From Flammulina velutipes (taxonomy: Eukaryota; Basidiomycota; Agaricomycetes; Agaricales; Physalacriaceae): DNA of 64,000 bases. Shown piece by piece: positions 31,897 through 43,157 of the stretch. The first letter of the stretch is position 1, and each line of letters starts with the position of its first letter. The DNA lies in contig CM022371.1 of assembly GCA_011800155.1 (NCBI GenBank), forward strand, positions 496,001 to 560,000. The letters run 5' to 3'. The position numbers were made by a program, and so were the translations under genes. The notes below the pieces were generated by a model. The model did no database searches. It saw only the letters and a program-made list of their open reading frames with translations, and was not told the origin of the DNA.

Positions 31897-32781
31897 ATGA
31901 ACTTCAATATTATTCGCTTGGTGGCGCTGAGTGAGTGGCGTCGCGCGTTGTTCATCATCCGCTAACAGCTTCACATTGATAGGTGTCGTCTCCGTCTTAT
32001 CCCTCATCGTCTTGGGTCTATCGGCACACTCAATCTATGTCACCACCAACATCTACTCCGCGTACTTCACGTTTGCTGCGATGTCAGTAGCGACAGCTGT
32101 GTTAACCTTGGTCACCCTTCCCGTCATGTACGTTGTGCATCTACCCGAGTTGGAAGTTTGTTCGCCGACACTTATTCATACACAGGCTAGTGATTGAGAC
32201 CATGCGTAATGGTGCTTTCACCTCGATGATCGTTCTCGAATTAGTGTGGCTTGGTATCCTCTGGGTACTATGGTTGGCCAGTGCAGCTCTATCAGCCGAG
32301 CTCGGACAAGGCCTCCTCTCCGGATGCGATTACTACTACAGTCAGTAACCTCTCCTAGCTCGGTTCTCGACTAACCCAAACACAGACGAGGTGTCGCAGG
32401 TGTGTAACGAGACCAAAGCCATCGAGGCCTTCAATTTCCTCAACTGGTTAATTCGTCAGTGCTCCTTCCGAACATCGCTGATGAATCTGCTGACCTGTGC
32501 CTCCATTGACAGTTATGGCATATTGGATCCTGGTCTTGACATTTTCTATTATCTCCGCCAACAAAGGCCACAAACGTGTCTGGTACGGATCGGTTGCTGA
32601 GATACAATCCACGCCTGTAGCGGGTTCCGAAAAGCCACACAACGATTTCGCACCTGGCGTCGCCCCCGCCACTAATGCGTCGTATCCTCCTGTGATACAA
32701 CCTCAAGGGCAACAACAGTCTGGATGGGTCGCACAGCCAGCGGCGCATGGACATCAGCCTTCGTACTCCCCGCAAGTCTAA
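31897..32781 (+). CDS. MARVEL-domain membrane protein
   Basis: Exons 31897-31930, 31983-32127, 32186-32340, 32386-32454 and 32513-32781 give 223 residues. Four membrane helices have MARVEL-like spacing: IIRLVALSVVSVLSLIVLGL, YFTFAAMSVATAVLTLVTLP, SMIVLELVWLGILWVLWLAS and LMAYWILVLTFSIISA. The lumenal loop between helices 3 and 4 has two cysteines (GCDYYY and VCNETK). A Pro/Gln-rich cytosolic tail follows (QPQGQQQSGW). Fungal MARVEL proteins sit in sterol- and protein-rich plasma-membrane domains and in vesicle traffic. This one lacks features that assign it to Nce102 or Fhn1 specifically. Confidence 0.88.
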
Positions 32782-33159
32782 CTGTATAGTGAATGTATCA
32801 GTCCGTAACTTAGGAATGTAAATGCCTCAACGGCGCATTGTGATCGGACACTGTTGAGCCCGCATCGGACTAGAATGAACCAACTCGATCAGGTCTACAG
32901 GCAAGACCTTATGAAAAGCACAAGTCAATAAGAATGAATATCAGAGCTCAAAGTTCAACGTTCAACGCTGGCAAGGCTGAACGACGCGAGACGTCAGGAA
33001 ATGGGATGTTGGGGGTTCGGAGGAGAGTTTTGATCCGTCTCGTGCCGCAGGCCTTGGGAGTTAAATAATTGGGGCAAACACGTTCGCTTGCTCTAAAATT
33101 TCCGAGTCCTCCCAAGGTCCCTCATTGCTTCTCCACTGTCGTCGTGGTCGTCGTCGACA
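32782..33159. other. Intergenic upstream of ALE1
   Basis: 378 bases holding the MARVEL 3' flank and the ALE1 promoter. It has a short direct repeat AAGTTCAACGTTCAACG near 32951-32967. Nothing else noticed. Confidence 0.4.
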
Positions 33160-35086
33160 ATGGATCTCGACAGCGTCTTTCTCCCTCTGGCCAATGCCGC
33201 CGGCGCGTCAGTGGAACAAATCAAGGTAACCGTGTGCAGCATCATACCGGCAACGTCCACCCACTGACCGTGTACAGTTCATTTCATGTCTTCTTGTCGC
33301 CTTCCCCCTTGGCAGCGTCTTTGTGCGCATACCGTCCTCACAGCCCGCACTGAAGCATCTCTTCAACATCGGAATCACGCTATTCTTCTTCTTCCCCGTC
33401 CTCAAGGTCTATGGCGCATTTTTCCAACTTTTGGCGAGTGTTATGGCAACGTACACAGTCACCAAGTACGACAGGAGTAGTAGGATGCCTTGGGCTGTCT
33501 TCGCGTGCGCAACTATCCCTCGAACTTGACTACGTGCTAATCGTTTCATTGTAGAATTGTCATGGGTCACTTAACCATGAAGTGAGTTGGATCATCGTCG
33601 GCTTCCACCAAGTTGTAATTCATTATCTACCAGCCACGTTATACGCGTTTTACGAGGAGCCAACTACGACGCGTTAGATGTTACTGGTCCGCAGATGGTT
33701 TTGACCATGAAATTGACTACATTCGCGTGGAATGTATGGGATGGACGAAGGCCTGAGACAGTAAGTCAAGCCCTGTTCTGTTATAACGCGAAACTCACGG
33801 TACACAGGACCTGGACAAATGGCAATTTTCCAAACGCATCGTTGTCTTCCCTTCCCTCCTTGAATTCCTGGGATACGCGTATGTTTATTGGACTAAGTCT
33901 TCTACCTTGAGAATAACTCTCCATTCTAGATTTTATTTCCCAGGTGTGCTCGTTGGACCATACTTGGAATTCCACGACTACATGGAACTGATCACTGAAC
34001 GTCTATACGATAACATCCCCGTCAAAGAGAACGTCTCGCGTAAACTTCCTAAAGGCAGAAAGCGCGTTGCATACCGCAAGATGATTACTGGCCTGGCTTT
34101 CCTCGCTGCATTCGTTGTCGGCACCTCGAAATACAACTACACCGTTGCTCTCGAACCATGGTTCAAGGAATTGCCGATTTGGAAGAGGTTCGTCTTTCCT
34201 CTATTCATCATTTCATTCTCTAACATATGTATAGGATAGTGTTGTTCCAGATCATCGCCCCTTCCGAACGCGTCAAATACTACGCCGTCTGGACACTTAC
34301 CGAGGGCGCGAGTATCTTGACAGGCTTTGGCTTCACCGGGTTCAACGAAGCTGGCAAGTCTACCTGGAATGGCGCGGCTAATGTTATACCGTTCGATATC
34401 GAGTGGCCCGCCAACTTCAAGGGCATCCTCGACTCATGGAATATGAAGACCAACGTTTGGCTCCGTGAATGTATCTACAAACGCGTCACGCCCAAAGGCA
34501 AGAAACCAGGATTTTCCAGCAATCTGATTACCTCACTCACTAGTGCCTTCTGGGTAAGCCTACACCTTATCTCCCCGGCGCTCATCAAGCTGACCTTTCA
34601 TATTAGCATGGCATCCAGCCTGGATACTACCTTACGTTCATCCTCGGTGCATTTGTTACCGCAGCTGCGCGCCTAGCCCGTGCAAACTTCAGACCGTTCT
34701 TCCTTCCCAAAGAGGGACAAACACCATCGCTCTTCAAGAGGCTCTACGACGCCGCAGGTAGCATCATGTCGCTACTTATCCTCAACTACACCACCATCCC
34801 GTTCATTCTCCTCACGCTCGACGACTCTCTCGCCGCGTGGCGAAATCTATCTTGGTATGGCCACGCCATCATCGGGGGTGCCATCATCTTCTTCTATGCA
34901 GGAGGCGTTGCGGTGATGAGAGGTCTGCAGAAGAAGCAGGGCATCCTTCCACCAGCCAGGAAGCCTCCGAATGGGATTGCCAAGTCGGGCAGCGGAAGTG
35001 ATACAGGTGGAACCACGACCCCCGTCAATGAGCAATCGTTCCAGCTACCGCCATCCTTCGACAAGGTTATTCCGCCCAGGAAGTAG
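33160..35086 (+). CDS. ALE1: MBOAT lysophospholipid acyltransferase
   Basis: Ale1 re-acylates lysophospholipids in the ER (Lands cycle). The start MDLDSVFLPLANAAG is followed by multiple helices, then MGHLTMNHVIRV, PGVLVGPYLEFHDYM, MKTNVWLRECIYKR (MBOAT motif with the conserved Asn in related enzymes) and TSAFWHGIQPGYYL, which carries the invariant membrane-buried catalytic histidine. The C-terminal helices end in a soluble Gly/Ser tail. Seven introns were placed, including 33226-33277, 33505-33554, 33582-33633, 33761-33807, 33879-33929 and one exactly before the catalytic HG (after FW, GTAAGC...TTAG). All junctions restore family sequence. Confidence 0.93.
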
Positions 35087-35963
35087 ATGACATTATGACG
35101 GGATTCTGGAGGCATCTAGTTTTGACGTGGTGCGATATTGGATATAGTATATAGTTGCTCCGAGTAGGATAGCGCCTGTCGGCTGTGAGGAAGCATGGTC
35201 CTTATTCAGCGGAGGGATGCCCGAGCTGGCACTCAAAAAATATACATATACGTGAGGAATCTATATCAAGAGAACGACGTCAATACAATAGATATTAGAT
35301 GCGATTCCCTGAGCCAGAGTATTCTGTGGCGTCGAAGATTGAATTAAATCACGTGCGCTTTTTATTACGTATTAATGTCGATCGCTGTCGATCATCAAGC
35401 GCTCAGCGCTCAACTTGAACATGTTCTTTATCTTACGTTCAGATTCTAACCATTTTGACTAGGCCATTCACGCGCTCATCAGTATCGCAACGAAATTCAT
35501 CAAGTTAGCCAGCCAATAGTGAAAGGAACTTTGCCCTTGGCCCTACCCTCTGAGGCGTCAAGGACTGCAACGAAGTCATGATGTCTCCGCGCATACCGGT
35601 GCTCGTGCCCTCCGGTTCAATATGTACCTTACAGGAACTTCAAATCTTCATCTTGGACCCGAACTTGAAGTGAGCTTCCAGTCCTCTGTGTCGCCTGGCT
35701 AGCTTCATGATCCTAACATTCTGCTAGCCAAAGTCGAATCCTTATTCTCTCCTTTGGCACAACACCTGGAAGACCGGCGGTAATCTGAATGTTATTCAAC
35801 AGGACCGGGGCTATATCTTCCTGTGTGGTCAGCCGATTGGATGCAGTCAATCGCTATAAATCCTCGCCCGAGGTAACGTCAATCTTATGTCACGGTAATA
35901 GTTGGCTTATCTACGACGCGTGTATAAGAAAGAACGCGCAATGCTGTCTGGCCTAACTCCGTG
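35087..35963. other. Intergenic between ALE1 and the second 7TM gene
   Basis: About 880 bases. No exon of a recognised family, no repeat or RNA gene seen. It includes the promoter of the seven-helix gene starting at 35964. Confidence 0.4.
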
Positions 35964-37255
35964 ATGTCTACTGTCGACTTCCCCAAGTTCTCCTACGACT
36001 TTCGTGATGCCCTCCTCAACGTAACGATTTTGGAATCTCTGACTCATGGTAAGCTGCTTCGCCTTGTATTGAGAAAATTGCTGATGTGAACTTGGTGTTA
36101 CCTAGGGATTTACACGACCTTCGTTGGGCTTACGTTGTGGATGCTCAGTTAGGTGCATGATGCGTGTGATGACGATGTGCTCAACTGAGATGACAGTGAC
36201 GCGAGAGGCGCGAAATGGGAACACCTGGACTCGGGCGTTCTTCGTGATACTGGTCACGGCAATGCATCTATTGGCTACAGCACATCTGGCGCTTCGATGG
36301 AATTTCGTTCGCCAAGGGTTTATTGTCAACGGTGATACGGCGTCGACCATCTTCGATTACCTTTTCCTTGGGCCGGAATGGATGCTTGCCAGTTCGGTCG
36401 TATTTTGTGCAAATACTCTCATAGCCGACTGTGTATTAGTTCGTTCTCCTTCCTTTGTATTTAAATTGGTGGCTGACAGAGCTGTCAGATATGGCGGTGT
36501 TGGATTATCTGGGGGCGCAGATGGGGCGTTGTTGTGGTACCTGGACTTTGTACAGTTGTTGGAACAGGTACGTCTACCCCTTCCCATATTACAATATACT
36601 GAAGAACGTAGTCTTCTCCGCCTTTACCATATACCAACAAGCGTCTGCTCCCCCTCCTGGAAGTGCTTGGAGCCAATCTCAAATTGACTGGGGCATCCCC
36701 TACTTCTCCATGTCTTTGACCGTCACGGTCTTATGCACATGCTTGATCATCTACCGTGTCCTCACTGTCCGGGCAGCTACGAATCGCTTCGATATCGCAT
36801 CGCATTTCAGAGTGGTGGCTTACGATGCAGTCATTGAGATCATCGTCGAGTCCGCTGCCCTGTACTCCATTTCGCTCATTATATTTTTGGTATACTACGT
36901 CAGAGCATTGCCACAGGGAAACTATCCGTTAGTGATTCTTACCACTGCAACGGTACGCCAGCCTCTTTTCGAAGTGTACAAAGGTTTTGACTATTATAAG
37001 GGTCTGGCGCCAACGTTAATTGTCTTCCGAGTATGCTCAGGACAGACACGGCCAGAAGAGTCGTGGAAGGAGCCTCCCAGTACTTTTATTTACTTTACTC
37101 AAAGCACCAGCGCGCGCAGCCATCAGCATTCTTCAAGAACCATAACCGGAGGGGAAATTGTCGACGATGAGGTGCCTAGCCCTCAGGATACTGAACACAA
37201 GCATTGTCAAAAAGAAGAAAATGGGTGGATAACAGAAATACCTTCTCCAGTGTAG
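35964..37255 (+). CDS. Basidiomycete seven-helix membrane protein (paralogue)
   Basis: The protein starts MSTVDFPKFSYDF and contains the same family motif (ESLTHGIYTTF) as the gene at 25591-26691. Helices follow in the same order: FFVILVTAMHLLATAHLAL; MLASSVVFCANTLIADCVL; IWRCWIIWGRRWGVVVVPG; VFSAFTIYQQ; WGIPYFSMSLTVTVLCTCLI; EIIVESAALYSISLIIFLV; GLAPTLIVFRVC. Introns lie after ESLTHG, after LWML, before IWRCW, after VVGT and before GLAPTL. The cytosolic tail is longer than in the paralogue (about 60 residues, SRTITGGEIVDDE). Function unknown. Shared intron positions show common descent with the minus-strand copy. Confidence 0.87.
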
Positions 37256-37515
37256 ATGCTGTTTTTAATTTGTACATGTACTGTGACTGTTTATGCCCGG
37301 CGCCACCGTGTGTAAACTGGATCGGCAAATGCCGACATCCCCGATCGCGTGCGAGAGTGGCGTATGTACGTCGCTTGCCTTTCCCCACATCGCGTTCAAC
37401 TCAACTTTCTTGTTTCTTGTACAACTACAACTCACGCTCCTGGTGAACGTGAATCGACCGGTAAACGCAAAACACCAAACAGAAACAACAGGAATCCAAC
37501 GGTCAATATCCCACC

Positions 37516-39406
37516 ATGAAGATTGCTGTCGTGGGTTCAGGAGTCTCTGGCTTAGCAGCCACTTGGGTACGCTTCTTTGGCAATATTACAACGTTGTGTT
37601 AACTTGAATAGGCATTGAATGAATTTAGTGAACATGAAGTTCACCTCTACGAATCCGAGAACAGGCCAGGTGGTCATGCAAACACGGTTCCGTTCAGCGT
37701 GCAGAAGGACGGCAAGAAACTTTCCGTGAATGTTGATACGTACGTCTGCAATCCTATCATTACTCTCCAGCTTGTTCACACCGCAGACTAGTGGATTTGT
37801 GCGCCATACCCTCATACCCAAACTAAATGCTTACAATGGGCCATCCAGATCGTCTTTAACCCTCACACTTACCCGAATTTCCTACGCTTCCTCAAGTTGT
37901 ACCCGTCGGTCAACATCCTCCCTACGGAAATGACGTTCAGCATCTCTCGCGACCAAGGTAGGTTCGAGTGGGCTGGCGACAACCTTGCTACACTATTCTG
38001 TCAGCCGTGGAGGGTGCTGGACAAGAACATGTGGAGGATGCTTTACGACATTACGCGCTTCAACGCGTCTTGCAGGCGCCTAGTGAAGTCCTGGACCAAA
38101 GGGAACACGGAGGAGTGGGAAGATTATTCCATTGGCGACTATCTAGAATGGGGCTCGTATTCTGATTCATTCCGAGACAATTATCTCATTGTGAGTTGCT
38201 TGATAATCCTTATTCAGCCTCGTCTAAAATCTTGAACAGCCCATGACTGCAGCGATATGGAGTACGCCTCCGGATAAATGCACCTTGGACTTCCCAGCTC
38301 GCACGCTTATTCAATTCCTGCATAATCACCATCTGCTCCAGCTTACCGGAAAGCCCAAGTGGCTCACCTTCAAGGAAGGAAGGTGTGTAGTAGCTGCATT
38401 GTTCTTCACATTGTCTCAATACATCAACAGCCATGCGTATGTCAACGCTATCCTCGAGAAGCTACCAAAATCGCAACTGCATCTGTCAACGCCCATCTCT
38501 TCTGTCAACACGGAATCTGGAGTATTACTACGAACTGTGGATGGTCAAGAAGAGCATTTCGACCGCGTTATACTGGCTTGCCATTCCGATACTGCCCTTT
38601 CAATTTTACGGAATGGTGGAGACATGAAGCCACAAGAAGATGAGATTCTAAACATGTTTCAGTGGAATAAGAACAATGTAGTATTACATTCGGACCCCAA
38701 GGTATAACATTACTACTTGCCATCAACCGAAACTAACAGCTTTTATAGTTAATGCCCAAAAGCAATTTGGCGTGGTCATGCTGGAATTATCTCACGCAAT
38801 CTGTTCTTGACACCAATGGTAAACGGAAAGCGAACTCCGATCAAGTCTCTCTGTGAGTTCACGCGTTCATCACTTTCATGTTTGCTGATACCTCGTTTTA
38901 GCACGTACGGGATGAACGCTCTACAGCACATACCCAGGAAGACATATGGTCCCGTTCTAGTGACTCTTAATCCGCCTTTTGACCCCGATCCGTCCACTGT
39001 TCGAGGACGATGGCAATACGACCACCCGATACTCGACCAGCAAGCCGTACAGGCGCAGGGCCTCATGAACACCATCCAAAACAAGCGCGGAATTCTGTAT
39101 GCGGGCGCCTACCTGAATTTTGGCTTCCACGAGGATGGGTTTACGTCGGGCTTGGTCGCTGCGACACAACTTGAGGGTGTTAACTTGCCGTTCAACCTGC
39201 AGTTTGCTCCCGGCAGTGTTTGGGACGAGAGGAAGGGTGCGACAATGAATGCGGAAGGAAATGATTTGGTGGTTGAAGGCTTGGCTATGTTCTTCGATTT
39301 CCTCCAAGGATATGGTGTCCGACACCTTGCTGGTAAGGTCCTCGGTGTCGTACTGTCTTATTATTTGTGGATTTTGTCGTTTTTTGGAATTCGTTTCGAC
39401 TTGTGA
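37516..39406 (+). CDS. FAD/NAD-binding amine-oxidase-like protein
   Basis: Starts MKIAVVGSGVSGLAATWAL, a dinucleotide-binding GxGxxG motif, followed by the family stretch YESENRPGGHANTV and VNVDTGFIVFNPHTYPNF. Later blocks are SIGDYLEWGSYSD, MTAAIWSTPP, FDRVILACHSDTALSIL, and NKRGILYAGAYLNFGFHEDGFTSG near the C-terminus. The length is about 510 residues. This is the predicted FAD-dependent oxidoreductase family related to amine oxidases (COG2907-like); in bacteria and plants members are often linked to cyclopropane fatty-acid synthase, but no such gene is visible here. Seven introns include two (37740-37791 and 37799-37848) that flank a 7-nt exon. The substrate is unknown. Confidence 0.85.
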
Positions 39407-39648
39407 ACTTTTCTTAGATGTACCTTTTACTTCAAGGACCTTTATCCTGTACTTATGTGCATTAGAAACTCTGTTTATCTCATCTCACGTAGATTCTGAC
39501 GAGGCTTGAATATTGAATGTTGACTTTGATAGATTTTGTCGGCAATGTGGCTGTGCCAGACGTTTTGAACCGAGCTCAAACGCTCATGATCAAATAGGTA
39601 TGTTTTGTTCTCGAATAACAACCAGATACTTAGGACTCACTGGAATAG

Positions 39649-40839
39649 ATGTCTAACACTACAAGTCCTCCCGATAGAGATCTTCGTTCTGCCCTTGTAG
39701 ACATTAAAAAGGCCAATCCAACCCTAGGCATCCCAAAAATCCACGCGTTGCTGCTACAGCATCATCCAGAATGGACCGTTAGTGAAAAACGCACACGAAA
39801 AATCTTACAAGCAGAAGGTCTAATCGCCAATGGTTCCGCAAAATCTCTCATTCCAGTGTCACGACTGATGCCCTCATCTGCAATTACCATCCTACCGCCA
39901 TCTGTCTCCGTCCACAACTTTGGTCCACCAAAGGGCAAGGGTCTCTTGGCTAAAAAATCTCTATCATCTGGCGAATCACTGTGGCAGGAGGACCCTTGGA
40001 TTCTCGCACCAGAATGGGATCTCTATGATCTCCAGCAGCAAGGTGCTGCTTGTACGCACTGCTCGACACCGTTTCGTCGACCTGGGATGCCCTGTGACGA
40101 CTGCGCTCAGCTTTTTTGTAATCGACTTTGCTTAAACAGAGCTAGGGATACGGGTCACCGTGTTCTCTGTACCCAAAAGGGCAGAAAACTCGTAGCACTG
40201 GCGAAGGAGATGGACTGGATGGCGTTACACGCTTTGGCGAAGGCGACCGCTCGCATCGTCCAGACGCGGGAAATTGAAGTCTACGATGCGTTTGCAGTAT
40301 TGGGGTTGGAAGAGCGCTATCGTTTCATAGGCAGTGAAGTCGGGGATACCAAGAATCTATGGAGGAAGGCTTTCGATGCTTATACCGATGCCTTCACAGG
40401 CAGAAATATTGGTGAACTTGGGACTTTCGAAGGCTTTTTAAAAGGATTGGGCCGGATGAGTTTGAGTAAGAGAGTTTCTTTCCTTCCCACCGAATCTTGG
40501 AACTGACCATATCTGTCAGATTTGGAAGCTCATGGAGGCCTTTACACCCTTCACTCTCATCTCAATCATTCATGTGACCCCAACGTCTCCGTTCGACACC
40601 TTCAACCTAAAGAATCCACAGCCAAAATAACTGTTCTGACGAGGCGGGATATCGCTGAAGGGGAGGAGCTCACGATATCGTATGTCAATCCCGAGTTGTC
40701 TTATGCGGCACGGCAGCGTGAGCTGGGAGAATGGGGCTTTGTGTGCAAGTGCTCTCGATGCGAGAAGGATGTGCGAGAGGGAGCGCCTGGCCTTTCAGAC
40801 ATGGAGACGGAACTCAGAGCAGGTCTTGGTGTATTTTAA
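39649..40839 (+). CDS. SET5: Set5-like SET/MYND histone methyltransferase
   Basis: One intron (about 40468-40519) joins GRMSLN to LEAHGGLYTLHSHLNHSC. The N-terminal 60 residues (LGIPKIHALLLQHHPEW, then KRTRKILQAEGL) form a small helical domain. The SET domain begins at PPKGKGLLAKKSL and is split by a MYND-type zinc finger (CTHCSTPF, CDDCAQLFCNRLC, HRVLC). It resumes with LNHSCDPNV (the NHSC motif of SAM-dependent SET enzymes) and EELTISYVNP. A post-SET-like CKCSRC follows. In yeast, Set5 methylates histone H4 lysines. The stop is 52 bases from that of the convergent F-box gene. Confidence 0.9.
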
Positions 40840-40891
40840 CATCATAATCATACTTTTGAGAATATTGAACATCACATCACATAAATCAGAG

Positions 40892-42259
40892 CTAAGGACT
40901 AGTCGAAGCCCAGCTTCCGCTCCCAACGATATCCAGCTCTAGCCCGTAGCGTCCCATATCTTTCAACCTGAGGAGATCCGACTTGCTAAGATCAGTGGGA
41001 AGTTGTGAGCTTGACCAAACAAATTTCTTCAACATTCCGTTCGTCGCACGAGAAACCACCATATCCACAAGTAGCCTACCCGCTCCTTCTTCCGTGCTGC
41101 GACCGGACAATATTAGTGAATGTAGCCTCGGTGCCAATCCTCCAAGCGCTATACTCGTGAGCACCTCTGTAGAAAGGACACCTACCGATCCATCAGGTAC
41201 CCAACCATGTTCTTGCACTTCCAAATGGGTTAGGGTCGACAAGGCGCGGTGAGATATCAGTGCGAGGAACTGCTCTGGCAGCGTGTGAGTGTCTAAGAGG
41301 CATAGTTTTGATAAGTAGCATCCTGAGCGCTCGAGTAAATCAGAGAGTGCATCGTGGTGCCACCTTATGGAGTGGGAGGTGATGCTGAGCTCCCTGAGTT
41401 CATTAACTCGAAGCCTTTCAAATATGGCTTGGGTGCCTCGGTCGTCCATGCTAAGTAGTAGGCTGGTCAAACGAGGGATGGTGATGACTTGCGTAGGGGG
41501 TAAAGGCAAGTGGGACGTTGCAGCCGGAATCATGAGCAAACTGCATTTGACCAAGGCCCGGCACAGATCGAGAATGCCGATGCATTTAGCAATGGAGTCG
41601 ATCTCCTCGAGATAAAGCTCCGTTAATCCTGCCCAAGGAAGGGCACTGATATCGTCGACGCCGTTTAAGAAATTCGAACCCCGCAACTGCAGCTTGGAGA
41701 ATTTTGGAGCGCTGGTGAACAAGAGGAGTGCTGAACGAAGAGCGGCGAGATCGCTGAGAGGCATTGCGTGGAGGATGGTAGAGCGTAAGTCCAGGGACTG
41801 TAGGTTGAGGGGGACTATATTTTCGTGTCGTGTGAGTTCGCGGAGGGGTGCTGAAGAGCAAAAGTCCAAGTGGACCTCCTGCCATTGGGAGATGTGGCGC
41901 ATGGCATGCTGTACGGTCCGTAAAGACATATTGCTGTCGTCCTCCCAGCCTGACCTCTGAATGATAGAGAGTGATACCGGGACGCTCTTGGAGCGATGAA
42001 GCCACTGATGGACCATGTCAATTGGAGGATATGGCGAACCGCACCATATTTCAATGGGGATGGTCGACCATAGACGCGGGGAATGTAACACCAAATGACT
42101 CCAAGCCTTGCATATGCGAAGGAGAAGAAAAGGGGCTGTGTGGATGCGAGGGGTGTGCCAGTCGTCGGGAAGCGTGTTCATGAAGATTTCTTGCCATATT
42201 TCGACGGGCACCAGGTCGTGTAGATGGCAGATGGACATTGTCCCTGCCTGAGCACTCAA
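40892..42259 (-). CDS. F-box protein
   Basis: Single long exon of 455 codons (start at 42259, or at the second ATG at 42238, MSICHLHD). The F-box is near the N-terminus: HDLVPVEIWQEIFMNTLPDD, then LLRICKAWSHLVLHSPRLWS. The rest is an irregular leucine-rich array (LNLQSLDLRSTI, FSKLQLRGSNFL, LPRLTSLLLSMDD-type repeats). This is the common Agaricomycete F-box/LRR type. A substrate-adaptor role in an SCF complex is inferred from the family. Confidence 0.87.
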   Translation of the reverse strand: MSAQAGTMSICHLHDLVPVEIWQEIFMNTLPDDWHTPRIHTAPFLLLRICKAWSHLVLHSPRLWSTIPIEIWCGSPYPPIDMVHQWLHRSKSVPVSLSIIQRSGWEDDSNMSLRTVQHAMRHISQWQEVHLDFCSSAPLRELTRHENIVPLNLQSLDLRSTILHAMPLSDLAALRSALLLFTSAPKFSKLQLRGSNFLNGVDDISALPWAGLTELYLEEIDSIAKCIGILDLCRALVKCSLLMIPAATSHLPLPPTQVITIPRLTSLLLSMDDRGTQAIFERLRVNELRELSITSHSIRWHHDALSDLLERSGCYLSKLCLLDTHTLPEQFLALISHRALSTLTHLEVQEHGWVPDGSVGVLSTEVLTSIALGGLAPRLHSLILSGRSTEEGAGRLLVDMVVSRATNGMLKKFVWSSSQLPTDLSKSDLLRLKDMGRYGLELDIVGSGSWASTSP

Positions 42260-43157
42260 AATTAGCCAAACTTATCCCAGTTCAAAGTAGTGCGGTACAT
42301 ACCGAAAAAGTGCAAAGGGGGAGGAAAGAAAGACAATTTGCCTCCGTCTGGTTTTTATGGCCCAACGAAGTTCTTAGGGGCCCGGAGGCAAAATTGCGCA
42401 TCAAGAAACAATGACTGTGCAAATGGTTAGCCAAAAGAAAATGGGTATTGCAAGTGACGGTAGTAAGGAGATGCCAACTCTCGATGTGACCAGTAGTGTT
42501 GAAACTAGCCCAACGCACTGATACCCACTGGAAAGAAAGTATAGAGACCTCGTATGCCTTCAACAAATCCCCGGATCAAGGAATTTCCCTTGAGTCACCT
42601 CCAAAGCTGAGCTTGAGTCACCACAAAGGCTCCGATGAGTATGTGGCGGAAGCACTTTCGACCTTCGACATGAGCATCTTGTACTCCTAGTACCGATATT
42701 AGGCTGCAAAGGCTGAACAACACGTGGAATCCGTGAGGCCGTGAGGTCGAAGAACTGCGAAAACATAGATAGCACAAGCTGGGCTCGGAGTGTCATGGTG
42801 AAATCGGACCCGGAATTCGAATGACTACGCATCCATCCTTGGAGAGCGAGTCGATATAAATCCATCAAAGACCAGAAGATACAACAGGAAGTTGAACCGT
42901 TATGTAGGACTGGCGACGGAAGTTTTAACGACTGCGCCGCCAGATATCTGGGCACCAGCAGCACGAGAGGTTGAAAACAAGGGGGACATTTAGTCTGGAA
43001 AAGTCTCCCAGCTTGTTGGAAATTAAGTCAAAAATTTGGAGGGTGAATTCAAGGGTTGAAGCCCACAAGGAGTAAGTTAGCATTAAGCGCTGAGCAGTTG
43101 AAGAGGAAGGGATGATTTGATGGCTCGGACCGGGCTTTCTTCATTTCACCCACTGTC
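42260..43157. other. Intergenic between F-box and hydrolase genes (head to head)
   Basis: About 900 bases carrying both promoters. A minus-strand frame at 42560-42964 is open for 134 codons but looks like random Ser/Arg/Leu-rich sequence and is not called. No repeat or RNA gene noticed. Confidence 0.4.

Noticed and set aside
42560..42964. 134-codon minus-strand frame upstream of the hydrolase
   Set aside because: Composition is random and no family or splice continuity is visible.
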